NCBI GenBank assembly: GCA_020636405.1
Contig: JACJXW010000004.1
Location: 2,220,001-2,284,000 of the forward strand
Length of the DNA: 64,000 nucleotides
Direction: 5' to 3'
DNA from: Lewinellaceae bacterium
GTDB taxonomy: Bacteria > Bacteroidota > Bacteroidia > Chitinophagales > Saprospiraceae
This document shows positions 35,302 through 44,145 of the stretch, one piece after another. Below the pieces are notes generated by a model, which saw only the letters and a program-made list of their open reading frames with translations, was not told where the DNA came from and did no database searches. Position numbers and translations under genes: made by a program. The stretch's first letter is position 1. The number at the start of each line of letters is the position of its first letter.

Positions 35302-35423
35302 GATGTTGATGTGTGACACTGTTTCACTAAAAGACTGTCCTCCTTAACTATTTCTGCTCCGGGCGAAAAAATAATAGCCAAAGGCCGGGCAACCTAATAA
35401 ATTGCAGTTTATTTTCAACCGGA

Positions 35424-35460
35424 GGCGGGTTTGGTGAGTAAGATCACTGCCAATCCCGCC
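35424..35460 (+). promoter_or_regulatory. Leader hairpin before the SulP transporter gene
   Basis: GGCGGGTTTGG (35424) pairs with CCAATCCCGCC (ending 35460), 10 of 11 positions, and the loop holds a further GTGA/TCAC stem. It ends 21 bases before the ATG. It could be a translational control element or the end of the upstream transcription unit. Confidence 0.4.
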
Positions 35461-35481
35461 GGCGGGTAGCAACTTTGCCGG

Positions 35482-37167
35482 ATGAAAAACAAGCAGTTTA
35501 CACCAAAGCTTTTTTCCCTTTTATCCGGGGGAATATCCCGGACTCAGGCAATGCGGGATATTATGTCGGGGGTGATCGTAGGCATCGTTGCCCTTCCCCT
35601 TGCCATTGCCTTTGCGATCGCCTCAGGTGTTTCGCCGGATAAGGGGCTCATTACAGCGGTTATCGCAGGGCTTATCATTTCGGCCCTGGGCGGGAGCCGG
35701 GTGCAGATCGGAGGGCCTACCGGGGCGTTCATCGTCATTGTTTACGCCATCGTTCAGGAGCATGGCGTTGGCGGGCTGACCATTGCTACCTTTATGGCAG
35801 GTTTCCTGATCATCGCCTTTGGGCTGGCCCGCCTGGGCGACCTGTTGAAGTTTATACCCTATCCGCTCATCGTCGGTTTCACCAGTGGCATTGCCCTGAT
35901 CATCTTTTCCTCTCAGGTGAAAGACTTTTTCGGGCTGGGCATTGATACCCTGCCGGCTGATTTTATTGGGAAATGGACGGTTTATTTTCAGCATTTCACC
36001 CAGGTCAACTGGTACGCATTCGGCATAGCGCTGGCAACAGTAGTATTCAGCCTGCAGTTCCACCGTGTTACCACAAAAATACCGGGCTCGATTGTCGCGA
36101 TCGTGCTCAGCACGATCATCGTCATCGCTTTTCAAATACCGGTAGAGACGATCGAGACCAAATTTGGCAATATCCCGAACCGGATCCCCTTGCCCAGTAT
36201 CCCCCAGGTTGATTTTGAAACAGTTAAGGCCCTCATTCAGCCCGCTTTCGCCATTGCGTTGCTGGGTGCTATAGAATCCTTGCTTTCGGCCGTGGTAGCA
36301 GATGGAATGATCGGAGGGCGCCATCGCTCCAATATGGAATTGGTCGCTCAGGGCACGGCCAATATTTTTTCGGCCGTTTTCGGAGGCATTCCTGCTACCG
36401 GCGCCATCGCCCGCACGGCCACCAACATCAAGAACGGAGGGCGTACGCCCATTGCCGGCATCACCCACGCACTGGTCCTCTTGCTGATCATGATGTTGTT
36501 TGCCCCTCTTGCAAAGCTCATCCCGCTGGCCACTCTTGCCGGAATATTGGTAGTTGTGGCCTGGCATATGGGTGAATGGCACCTTTTCTTTTCCATGTTG
36601 AGGAGCAACCGTGCAGATGTGCTCATTCTCCTTACCACCTTCCTGCTTACAGTCATCTTCGACCTGGTCATCGCCATCGAAATAGGAGTGGTGCTTTCCA
36701 GTTTCTTTTTTATGAAACGGATGAGCGACTCCCTGATCATCCGCAATTCGGTGGATATACTGGGCCCTCAAAATGAAAACGGAGAGGAGTCCTTCGAAGA
36801 GGAAGCCCTGACCGTGCCTAAAGGTGTATTATTGTACGAGATCCACGGGCCCCTGTTTTTCGGCGCCTCGCAAAAATTTCAGGACACCCTGCTGAACCTG
36901 CACCAGAAACCGAAGATCCTTATCCTGAGAATGAGGAATGTGCCCTTTATTGACGCTACCGGCGCCTACCACCTTAAACAGCTGGTGCGGCATCTACAGG
37001 CACAACAAGTGGGGGTATTGCTGTCCGGTGTCGGAGAGGGAGTACAGGGAGAGTTGGAAAAATCCGGGTTCCATGAGTTGGTGGACAAGTCGAATATTCT
37101 GGCGAATATTCAGGAAGCGATCTTTAAATCCAGGGAAATACTGAGCCTGAAATCCCAAGGTGCATAA
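35482..37167 (+). CDS. SulP-family anion (bicarbonate/sulfate) transporter
   Basis: A 561-residue membrane transporter. The SulP signature is visible near the N terminus (LPLAIAFAIASGVSP and IGGPTGAFIVIVYA), followed by ten or more membrane spans (to about residue 410). A C-terminal STAS domain occupies about residues 440-550 (LLYEIHGPLFFGASQKF, LRMRNVPFIDATGAYHLKQL). Paired with a beta-carbonic anhydrase 36 bases downstream, which suggests bicarbonate rather than sulfate as substrate. The pairing is common in SulP operons. STAS domains regulate transport. Confidence 0.93.
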   Translation: MKNKQFTPKLFSLLSGGISRTQAMRDIMSGVIVGIVALPLAIAFAIASGVSPDKGLITAVIAGLIISALGGSRVQIGGPTGAFIVIVYAIVQEHGVGGLTIATFMAGFLIIAFGLARLGDLLKFIPYPLIVGFTSGIALIIFSSQVKDFFGLGIDTLPADFIGKWTVYFQHFTQVNWYAFGIALATVVFSLQFHRVTTKIPGSIVAIVLSTIIVIAFQIPVETIETKFGNIPNRIPLPSIPQVDFETVKALIQPAFAIALLGAIESLLSAVVADGMIGGRHRSNMELVAQGTANIFSAVFGGIPATGAIARTATNIKNGGRTPIAGITHALVLLLIMMLFAPLAKLIPLATLAGILVVVAWHMGEWHLFFSMLRSNRADVLILLTTFLLTVIFDLVIAIEIGVVLSSFFFMKRMSDSLIIRNSVDILGPQNENGEESFEEEALTVPKGVLLYEIHGPLFFGASQKFQDTLLNLHQKPKILILRMRNVPFIDATGAYHLKQLVRHLQAQQVGVLLSGVGEGVQGELEKSGFHELVDKSNILANIQEAIFKSREILSLKSQGA

Positions 37168-37203
37168 GCTTACGAACATTCTTTCAGTGCCGTTGTTCTG
37201 AAT

Positions 37204-37863
37204 ATGATCAAAACCGCACAACTTATGCCTGAAACGCACAAAGAACTTCTGAAAGGAAACAGGGACTGGGAAAGGAATATCCTGAAAATCGCCCCTGATT
37301 TCTTCGAAAAGCTGTCTTCCAGCCAATCTCCTAAATTCCTCTGGATAGGATGCTCGGACAGCAGGGTCCCTGCTACGGAGATCACCAACGCCCTTCCCGG
37401 GTCTATTTTCGTTCAGCGGAACATCGCCAACATGGTCATCCATACTGATGTCAACCTGTTGAGCGTCGTTTACTACGCTGTGAAAGAGTTGAAGGTCAAA
37501 CACATCATCGTCTGCGGCCACTACGGCTGCGGAGGCGTGAAAGCGGCCATGAGCAACAATAATTACGGCTTCCTGAACAACTGGCTGAGGCATATCAAAG
37601 ACGTGTATCGCCTCCATCAGGAAGAATTGGACTCCATCGAAGATGAAGGCCAACGGCTGGACCGATACGTCGAGCTGAATATCAAGGAACAGGTCAATAA
37701 CCTGTCGAAAGTGTCCTTCATCCAGGAGGAATGGGAAAACGGAGAATTTCCCTACATCCACGGATGGGTATACAGCCTCAAGGATGGATTGCTGCAAGAC
37801 CTGGACGTAACGACAAATAACGCAGAAAAGCTGGACCAGGTGTTCCAGTACAATCCGAGATAG
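37204..37863 (+). CDS. Beta-class carbonic anhydrase
   Basis: A 219-residue zinc enzyme interconverting CO2 and bicarbonate. Zinc ligands are Cys50 in CSDSR, with the Asp52-Arg54 dyad, and His106 and Cys109 in GHYGCGG. These features define the family. The C-terminal GWVYSLKDGLLQDL block is normal. It follows the SulP gene closely and looks co-transcribed. The start at 37204 was used, although MPETHKELL at 37225 is also possible. It is 5.6 kb from the cox genes, so a link with CO2 made by CO oxidation is possible but not shown. Confidence 0.95.
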   Translation: MIKTAQLMPETHKELLKGNRDWERNILKIAPDFFEKLSSSQSPKFLWIGCSDSRVPATEITNALPGSIFVQRNIANMVIHTDVNLLSVVYYAVKELKVKHIIVCGHYGCGGVKAAMSNNNYGFLNNWLRHIKDVYRLHQEELDSIEDEGQRLDRYVELNIKEQVNNLSKVSFIQEEWENGEFPYIHGWVYSLKDGLLQDLDVTTNNAEKLDQVFQYNPR

Positions 37864-37890
37864 TAGATAGCCTATCGTGTTAAAGTACTT

Positions 37891-37941
37891 TGGTGCATTC
37901 GTATGGTGCTCGAATAAAGGTTCGAATACCCGGATGCACCA
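37891..37941. repeat. Fold-back word repeat after carbonic anhydrase
   Basis: TGGTGCATTC at 37891 and GGATGCACCA ending at 37941 pair over 9 of 10 bases, with CGAATA and TTCGAATA words between. It may act as a 3' hairpin. Confidence 0.5.
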
Positions 37942-38018
37942 ACACACGACTCCGCCAATACCCCAATAACGAAATCCCCCCAACATTCCGCTCTTTCCCA
38001 ACGTCCTGTCAGCGTAGG

Positions 38019-38909
38019 ATGAATCTAAAACAAACTGCTATGACTAAGCTGATATGGACCCTCCTGCTGACAGCCATCCTGGGCGAAAGCCTGCATGCCG
38101 GCGCCTTTACCGAAACGCACTATATTTACTGTGGCTCCATACTCGAACTGGGGCCGGTGGGTTATCCTAACTGGAACCCCGCCTACATCGTCCGCCCTCC
38201 GGAGCACGGCGATCTGTATCTCTTCACCAGTGAGCCCTTCCCGGACTCTCTGGTTTACAAGTCCGACTACGGATACCTGGGCGTTGACACTTTTGTGGTG
38301 GCCTGCGCTCGTGCCACCCAGGTCACCTGCGATACGGGCATTTACATCATCAACGTCATCGGCTGCCCACCCATTTCCGCCTTTACGGAAACACACGACA
38401 TTTCCTGCGACAGTACCCTTTTGGTGCCGGGGCTGGGGTATCCCTTCTGGGTAAGGCCGGAGATCATCCAGGCGCCGGCCAACGGCCAGGCCTTGATCCT
38501 GAACAATAGCACCCTGGGCCTCGACACATTGAAATACACTCCGCCTCCCGGGTTCAGTGGGGCGGACACTATCATCGTGGATTGCGCCCACGCCACCCAG
38601 GTTACCTGCGAGACGGGTATTTATGTCGTTAATGTGAGTTGTATCAACCGGGTTAAAGAAAACAGTTACAGACTGGAACTGCGCCTATACCCCAACCCGG
38701 CCCGGGAATTCCTGCGGCTGGAGTGCGCTGTGCCTATTGAAAAAGTAGTGGTGGCAACAGCTGCCGGAGTGCCGGTGCGCCTGATCCGGCCCGATTATTC
38801 TACCCGTATGGTGGAGGCCAGCCTGGAAGGCCTTCCCGCCGGTTGGTATATAGCGGAGGCCTGGAGCGGTGAAGCAAGTGGAAGAACGGGGTTCGTCATA
38901 GCGAGGTAG
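38019..38909 (+). CDS. Secreted protein with duplicated Ig-like repeats and T9SS sorting domain
   Basis: A 296-residue exported protein. Signal peptide: MTKLIWTLLLTAILGESLHA, at residues 8-27. Two copies of a roughly 85-residue repeat follow. The first has AFTETHYIYCGS ... ACARATQVTCDTGIYIINV, the second AFTETHDISCDS ... DCAHATQVTCETGIYVVNV. Both end in a Cys-containing strand pattern like Bacteroidota Ig/cadherin-like tandem domains. The C terminus (YPNPAREFLRLEC ... GWYIAEAW) is a type A T9SS sorting domain, so it is probably attached to the outer surface or secreted. Function unknown. ATG 38019 was chosen; 38040 is the alternative. Confidence 0.75.
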   Translation: MNLKQTAMTKLIWTLLLTAILGESLHAGAFTETHYIYCGSILELGPVGYPNWNPAYIVRPPEHGDLYLFTSEPFPDSLVYKSDYGYLGVDTFVVACARATQVTCDTGIYIINVIGCPPISAFTETHDISCDSTLLVPGLGYPFWVRPEIIQAPANGQALILNNSTLGLDTLKYTPPPGFSGADTIIVDCAHATQVTCETGIYVVNVSCINRVKENSYRLELRLYPNPAREFLRLECAVPIEKVVVATAAGVPVRLIRPDYSTRMVEASLEGLPAGWYIAEAWSGEASGRTGFVIAR

Positions 38910-38969
38910 TCCTGCGGACAGTTGACTTTGGTTGGTGGTGAAGGCCGAAGCGAAACACTTTTCCAATCT

Positions 38970-39131
38970 AGTGCGCCGGGCACGAAATTCTTAAACAATT
39001 CTTTGGGCTCTTTTTCGCCCATGCTGCGTTGCTCCTTCCTTCCGTAGCTTCGGCTATGGGCGGTCGTTGCGCCTTGCCTGGCCAAAAAACAGCCTCAAAT
39101 TATTGATCAACAACTTCGTGCCCGGCGCACT
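38970..39131. repeat. 162-bp inverted-repeat element, MITE-like
   Basis: AGTGCGCCGGGCACGAA at 38970 is repeated as its exact reverse complement ending at 39131. The similarity continues imperfectly for about 30 bases on each side of the centre. The centre can form a second stem (CCCATGCTGCG / GTAGCTTCGGCTATGGG). No target duplication is visible, but an outer ACACTTT / AAAGTGT pair encloses the element. It lies in the 349-bp gap between two convergent genes; no coding sequence is seen. It may be a REP- or MITE-type repeat or a large bidirectional terminator. Confidence 0.7.
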
Positions 39132-39258
39132 AAAGTGTCGGGAACATTGAATTCGTCGGGTGGTTTCCGGAAAGCATTTCACCCGGCCTTTCACCATCAG
39201 GGCCTTTTCCGTCTTATTGATCTACATTATTTATGATTATCCACTATCGGCCAGGCAA

Positions 39259-39822
39259 TTATCCGGCAATATCCTGATAAAGAAAAGCTCCCGGAAAATC
39301 CGGATCCGCTTTTTTCTCTTTCCCGCTCCACAGCTCGATGTCAAACCGGAAAACGGCCGTCCGCTTCCACTCTTCCGGGGTAGTAGGCCGGTAGTCCTCT
39401 CCGGGACGGAGGTGCGGAAAATATTTGTCGAGCAGCATCTGGAGTGCCCTATACCCTTCCTCCTCACCCTCCACCACCTGTACCTTTCCAAAGGCGGCCA
39501 CTCCCCGGTACTCCACACTCATCTCCAGGGCATCCTCTGCAGGCAGCAACCGCCCCATCTCGCTGATGCTGAAGCAGGCCCGGGGGTTCTGCTCCAGAAT
39601 GCTGCGCGTACGCCCTTCCCGGGCGGTGTGGAAATAGATGGCGTGGCGGCCCTCGTCGTACACAAAAATATTGCTGTTGATGAAGGGCTGCCCCTCCTGG
39701 CTGAAGGCAAAAGCTCCAAAGGGCGCCCGGCCCAGGAAGGCCTTGATCCAGGCTTCGTCTTCTACCCCGCGGTCCTTGCGACGGAGTTCATTGGGTGGTT
39801 GCTGTAAATACGGCCTTGGCAT
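39259..39822 (-). CDS. Pyridoxamine 5'-phosphate oxidase-like flavoprotein (NimA type)
   Basis: A 187-residue FMN-binding split-barrel protein. Features are RKDRGVEDEAWIKAFLGRA at the N terminus, the strand INSNIFVYDEGRHAIYFHTA and CFSISEMGRLLPAEDALEMSVEYRGVAAFG (core SEMGRLLPA). This pattern matches the PNPOx-like/nitroimidazole-resistance group, in which FMN-dependent reduction of various small molecules has been shown for a few members. The substrate here is not predictable. ATG 39822 (MPRPYLQQP) was preferred, since the longer upstream reading frame is repeat DNA. It faces the preceding T9SS gene. Confidence 0.8.
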   Translation of the reverse strand: MPRPYLQQPPNELRRKDRGVEDEAWIKAFLGRAPFGAFAFSQEGQPFINSNIFVYDEGRHAIYFHTAREGRTRSILEQNPRACFSISEMGRLLPAEDALEMSVEYRGVAAFGKVQVVEGEEEGYRALQMLLDKYFPHLRPGEDYRPTTPEEWKRTAVFRFDIELWSGKEKKADPDFPGAFLYQDIAG

Positions 39823-39904
39823 GTCTGGTAATAGTTTTTCTGCAAAATAAGGAGAAGATTGGCATGTTGTAAAGAGCCAATTTGGGCAATTCAATAAGGC
39901 CAAT

Positions 39905-40195
39905 TTGATGTATGATGTTCGATTTGCGAGGTGCGATTTTTGATTTATCGCCCGTCCTTTGCCGGTTGCACAAGGCCTGGCCACATCGCCAATCAAACAT
40001 CGCCAATCAAACTTGACGTGAACCCGGATCCCCAAATTTATACTGACGAACGCCTGCGTTGTCAGTATACGCTGACCAGTTATGCGTCAGTGTATTTGGG
40101 TCGAAGACGTTCCCCAGTCACGGGTTTATCGTCTTCGACGCCAAAAAATTTTGGCGATCCCAGTTCATCGCCAATCAAACATCAAAAATCTTTGC
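39905..40195. repeat. ATCGCAAATC-family fold-back words in the 360-bp gap
   Basis: A left arm (GATTTGCGAGGTGCGATTTTTGAT near 39919, noted by its GATTTGCGA core) and right-arm words (CATCGCCAATCAAACATCGCC near 39985, and ATCGCCAATCAAACATC near 40171) occupy most of the gap between the PPOX-like gene and the CocE hydrolase. The segment 40050-40150 also holds TCGAAGACG / CGTCTTCGA arms. No gene is seen. Confidence 0.6.
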
Positions 40196-42107
40196 CGTTT
40201 CCCCTTATCGGCGCCACCGGCAGGATCACCTGCGAGGGCCTTTCCGCCGAATGAAATACCGTATTGTCGGCAGTCACGGTGCGGCGGCTGCTTCCGAATG
40301 GTTCGCCGGTATTGGGGTTGACGTCCCAGCGGGGGAAATTGCTGCTGGAAATGTCAATCCGGATGCGGTGGCCTTTTTTAAAGACATTGGCAGTGGGGAA
40401 AGGCTCGATGGTGAGTTCGTATACCTCGCCCGGATTGATGAGGCCCCGCTCGTGGCGGCTGTTGCGGTAGCTCATCCGCATGATGGCGTCGGTCAGGTTC
40501 ATGTCGAAGCCGGCGGGGAAGTCCGCACTGGGGGGGTAAACATCCAGAAGCTTGACGGTGAAATCGGTGTCCTCGGCAGTGGAGGAGACGAAAAGCCGTA
40601 CGGTGACCGGGCCGATAATCTGCATATCCTCCTCCAGCGGTTCTGTTTGGAATACCACCACGTCGCTGCGCGCCCGCAGGGGCAGGTAGGGCGGGTTGCT
40701 GCCGGTGAAGTCGGGCCGTTCACGCTGGTCGAAGGCGCCGTCCTTAACGCGGGCGGAGACATTGCCACCCAGGGTGGGCACCGGGTGGTTGGGGTCGAAG
40801 GTAAAGGTGGTGGAGGGCATCTCCCTGTCCGGAAGTTGTGTGCTCAGGGATCCGTCGGCGTGGAAGTAGAACGTCGTAGGCACGGCATCGGGCAGGGGCC
40901 AGCTGTCCGTTTCCAACCAGTATCCGCCGTGGTTGAGCCGGCCGGCCTCATTTTTGCTGCCTTCTCCGGTTCCCATCACAAAGAGCTGCACCGGTTTTTC
41001 GGGGATGCCGTCGGATCTTTTCCCTTTGAGCAGGTAGTCGAACCAGCGTATTTGATAGCCGGAGTGAAAATCGGGGATGGCCGCTGTAGGTCCGAAGTCC
41101 ACGTCACCGGCGTAGGTGCGCTCGTTGCCGCTGTGCGTCCAGGGGCCGATGACCAGCCATTTAGGGGCGGTTTGCCTTTTGGAGAGCTCCAGGTAATTGT
41201 CGATGGTGCCGCGCAGAAAGATGTCGTACCAGCCCCCGATGTGAACCATGGGCACGTCGGCCGTCTGATCGTAGTATTCCTCCCAGTTGATGCCAATTTC
41301 CTTCCAGTAATCATCGTAATCGCCGTGGGTGAATTCCTCCAGGAGGTAACTTTCGAAATTCGGGGCGATGGAAAGCGGGTTGAGCCCCCGGCGGAAGGGC
41401 CAGGCCTGGTACCAGTCGTCGACCTGCTCGCGTTCGAAATGGGCCTTGACAACGGGGTCGTCGATCTCTATCGGGATCTGCCGGAAGGCCCAGGTGAGTT
41501 CCCTTCCCAGTTCGAAGGCGCCGCCCTGGCGCACGGCGTGGCCCCAGGCGTTGGCCATGCCGCCCATGTTGATGACCATCGCCGAAAGGCCCTTTGGCCG
41601 GAGTTTCGAAGCGTCCGCCTGGGTGTGCGCCCCGTAGGAAGTGCCCCACATGGCGACCCGCCCGTCGACGTAGGGTAGTTTTGCCAGCCACTCCACGGTG
41701 TGGGCCCCGTCCGGCGCTTCCAATGGGTTGTATTTGGTAAAAGTGCCGCCGGAAGCATAGCGCCCGCGCAGGTCCTGCAGGGCTACGACGTAACCCTGGC
41801 TGGCGAAGTAAGTAGCCTGAGGAATGAACCGCTCCGACGATTTTCCATAGGGGGTGCGCTGCAGCAGCAGCGGCAGGGGGCTGCCCAGCGGCTGCCCGTC
41901 GAGGGCCGGGCGGTAGATATCGGTGGCCAGCAGCACGCTGTCGCCGGCAGGGATCATGACGTTGTGTTCTACTACGACCTTGCTCACCGCTTCCTGCCCG
42001 TAGACAGGGGCAAGCAACCCGGCGGCCAGGGTGAATGCCAGGATAAAGGTCCAGGAATGAACAGCTATGGGTTGAAAGCGGGTTGAGAAGCGTAGTCCTT
42101 TTTTCAT
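40182..42107 (-). CDS. CocE/NonD family hydrolase (X-prolyl dipeptidyl-peptidase S15-like)
   Basis: A 641-residue alpha/beta hydrolase. The N terminus looks like a signal peptide (FILAFTLAAGLLAPVYGQEA, residues 22-41). The catalytic serine lies in MWGTSYGAHTQADA (GxSxG). The C-terminal jelly-roll domain (STAEDTDFTVKLLDVYPPS and IDISSSNFPRWDVNPNTGEP) is typical of S15/CocE. These enzymes hydrolyse peptides or esters such as glutaryl-7-ACA, cocaine or X-Pro bonds. Substrate is unknown. The homologous 44146-46032 protein lies beyond the MocR gene on the opposite strand. Confidence 0.92.
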   Translation of the reverse strand: MKKGLRFSTRFQPIAVHSWTFILAFTLAAGLLAPVYGQEAVSKVVVEHNVMIPAGDSVLLATDIYRPALDGQPLGSPLPLLLQRTPYGKSSERFIPQATYFASQGYVVALQDLRGRYASGGTFTKYNPLEAPDGAHTVEWLAKLPYVDGRVAMWGTSYGAHTQADASKLRPKGLSAMVINMGGMANAWGHAVRQGGAFELGRELTWAFRQIPIEIDDPVVKAHFEREQVDDWYQAWPFRRGLNPLSIAPNFESYLLEEFTHGDYDDYWKEIGINWEEYYDQTADVPMVHIGGWYDIFLRGTIDNYLELSKRQTAPKWLVIGPWTHSGNERTYAGDVDFGPTAAIPDFHSGYQIRWFDYLLKGKRSDGIPEKPVQLFVMGTGEGSKNEAGRLNHGGYWLETDSWPLPDAVPTTFYFHADGSLSTQLPDREMPSTTFTFDPNHPVPTLGGNVSARVKDGAFDQRERPDFTGSNPPYLPLRARSDVVVFQTEPLEEDMQIIGPVTVRLFVSSTAEDTDFTVKLLDVYPPSADFPAGFDMNLTDAIMRMSYRNSRHERGLINPGEVYELTIEPFPTANVFKKGHRIRIDISSSNFPRWDVNPNTGEPFGSSRRTVTADNTVFHSAERPSQVILPVAPIRGNGKDF

Positions 42108-42418
42108 GGTCCGATCTTGTGGGTTGTTCTGGTTTACTTTGTCAGTTGCTTCGCTCGTGTCCGGTTCCGGTGAATGAAATTAGCATTCCCCCGTAAATAA
42201 TTCTTCCTACTTTAAAAAAAGTTGATGGACATCGCCAGGCCAGAGGCCGGTTTCCCAAACAGGGGCCTGGATTGGCTCCTCAAATCGCATTATTTTAGGT
42301 GAATCGATAAGGCCAATATTGCCTTTTGGTGGTACATTGCCTTCTGATGTACGAAGACAAGGGAGAGGTGGGAAACCGGTTTCCCTGGCAGAAGCCTCGG
42401 CAGCTGAGAGCCGCGTAA

Positions 42419-42478
42419 AATCGCACATCGCACATCGCACATCAAAAATCAAAAATCGCAAATCGCAAATCAAAACCG
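42419..42478 (+). repeat. ATCGCACATC/ATCGCAAATC word repeat before the MocR gene
   Basis: Three GCACATC words followed by AAAAATC and GCAAATC words fill the 60 bases before the MocR gene's ATG at 42486. Upstream of it, about 42200-42415, nothing recognisable is seen apart from a short GAAACCGGTTTCC palindrome near 42371. Confidence 0.75.
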
Positions 42479-42485
42479 TCTTCCC

Positions 42486-43955
42486 ATGCCTACGCCTCTC
42501 ACCTTCACCACCCTCGAATGGGCCGACAACCAACAGCCCAGGTACCTGCAGCTTTACGAGCACATCCGCCGGGCCATTCTCAACGGGCAGTTGAAGGCCG
42601 GCGAACAGCTTCCGCCGAGCCGCACGCTCGCCCGGCAGTTATCGGTATCGCGCACGACGGTCATGCAGGCCTACGAGGCCCTGGCGGCGGAAGGCTACCT
42701 TACCGGCCATACCGGCGCCGGCACCTTTGTCAGCGAACAGCTGCCGGATCAGTTGAGCCGTCCCGGGATGCAGGAAGCAATGGTTCCAGCCGTTCAGCCG
42801 GCGCCATCCCTTTCCCAAAGGGGGGCGGTGATCAGCCAGTTACCCACCAGCCGGAGGGTGAACGGCCAAAACCTCCGGCCCTTTCGCCCGGGTGTCCCTG
42901 CCCTCTGGGATTTCCCCTTCCAGCAGTGGTTCCGCCTGATGAGCCGGCAGAGCAGGTCACTGGGTTTCGAAGACTTTGGTTACAGCGACCCCGCCGGGTA
43001 CCTGCCCCTGCGGCGCGCCATCGTGCAGTACCTGCGGTTATCCAGGGGCGTGCGTTGCGAGCCGGAACAGGTCATCATCGTCAACGGCATTCAACAAGCG
43101 CTGGGCCTGGCTTGCCAGCTGTTGCTCGACCCCGGCGCCCGCGCCTGGATCGAAGACCCCGGCTACAACGGCGCCCGGGAGGCCATGCACTTGACGGGCA
43201 TCCGTCCCATACCCGTGCCGCTGGATGCCGAGGGGCTCTCGGTCCGTGCCGGGCAGGCCGCCGCCCCGGATGCGAAGCTCGCCTACGTGACCCCTTCCCA
43301 CCAGTACCCCCTTGGCGTAGTGATGGCCCTTGGCCGCCGCATGGAACTGCTGGACTGGGCCGCCCGCAACCAGGCATGGATATTGGAAGATGATTACGAC
43401 AGTGAGTACCGCTACAACGGAAAACCCATCGCCGCCCTGCAGGGTATCGACCGCCATAACCGGGTGGTGTATATGGGCACTTTCAGCAAAGTGCTCTTCC
43501 CCGCCATGCGCCTGGGGTATATGGTGGCGCCGCCCGCCCTGGCCGACGCCTTTCAGCGGGCCAAAGGCTTTTCTGACCGGGGCAACAGTATCCTCGAACA
43601 AGCCACCCTGGCCGCCTTCCTGGAGGAAGGGCAGTTGGAGCGCCACCTGCGCCGCATGCGGGTGCTGTACCAGGAACGGCAACAGGCGCTGGTGTATTGG
43701 AGTGAAAAGCTTTTGGGAACCGCCCTGCGCGTGAACCCTTCCGACACGGGCCTGCACGCTGTGGGCTGGCTGGAGCAGGGGCAGGATGACCGGCAGGTGG
43801 CGGAATCGCTGCGGCAAAGGGGCGTCATCGCCTCGCCCATCTCCGGCTATACCCAGCAGTTCCGGCAGGCGCCAGGGCTGGTGCTCGGGTATGCGCCGTA
43901 CCGGGAGGAATTGATCCGGGAGGCGCTGGAGAAGGTGGCGGGGGTGGTAGGGTAG
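42486..43955 (+). CDS. MocR/PdxR-type transcriptional regulator (GntR HTH plus aminotransferase domain)
   Basis: A 489-residue fusion. The N-terminal GntR HTH occupies residues 15-80 (LQLYEHIRRAILNGQLKAGEQLPPSRTLARQL, core LPPSRTLARQLSVSRTTVMQAY). The C-terminal fold-type I aminotransferase-like domain has the PLP lysine in TFSKVLFPAMRLGYMV and the EDDYDSEYRY motif. MocR proteins sense PLP or amino-acid-like ligands; PdxR members control PLP synthesis. It is flanked by two CocE/NonD hydrolase genes, the first divergent and the second co-directional, which it may regulate. The start is ATG 42486. Confidence 0.93.
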   Translation: MPTPLTFTTLEWADNQQPRYLQLYEHIRRAILNGQLKAGEQLPPSRTLARQLSVSRTTVMQAYEALAAEGYLTGHTGAGTFVSEQLPDQLSRPGMQEAMVPAVQPAPSLSQRGAVISQLPTSRRVNGQNLRPFRPGVPALWDFPFQQWFRLMSRQSRSLGFEDFGYSDPAGYLPLRRAIVQYLRLSRGVRCEPEQVIIVNGIQQALGLACQLLLDPGARAWIEDPGYNGAREAMHLTGIRPIPVPLDAEGLSVRAGQAAAPDAKLAYVTPSHQYPLGVVMALGRRMELLDWAARNQAWILEDDYDSEYRYNGKPIAALQGIDRHNRVVYMGTFSKVLFPAMRLGYMVAPPALADAFQRAKGFSDRGNSILEQATLAAFLEEGQLERHLRRMRVLYQERQQALVYWSEKLLGTALRVNPSDTGLHAVGWLEQGQDDRQVAESLRQRGVIASPISGYTQQFRQAPGLVLGYAPYREELIREALEKVAGVVG

Positions 43956-44145
43956 TGCGGCCGGGCAGGAACCCGAAACCCTAGTCCGTATACGGCCACA
44001 GGCAGGGAGAAGCGGCGGATAAAAATTCCCCTTCAAGCGGCTTTCTGGCTTTAGGCTTAGACAGGATAGCAATTGGCCCGAAGATTTACTATTTTTGGAC
44101 GGATTGGGTAATTGCTTATATTTTGCCTCCAACAAATTTGCCACC

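Noticed and set aside
37891..37941. tRNA-like end (GGTTCGAATACC and terminal ACCA)
   Set aside because: No cloverleaf can be drawn: the segment folds as one simple hairpin of word repeats and lacks anticodon and D arms.
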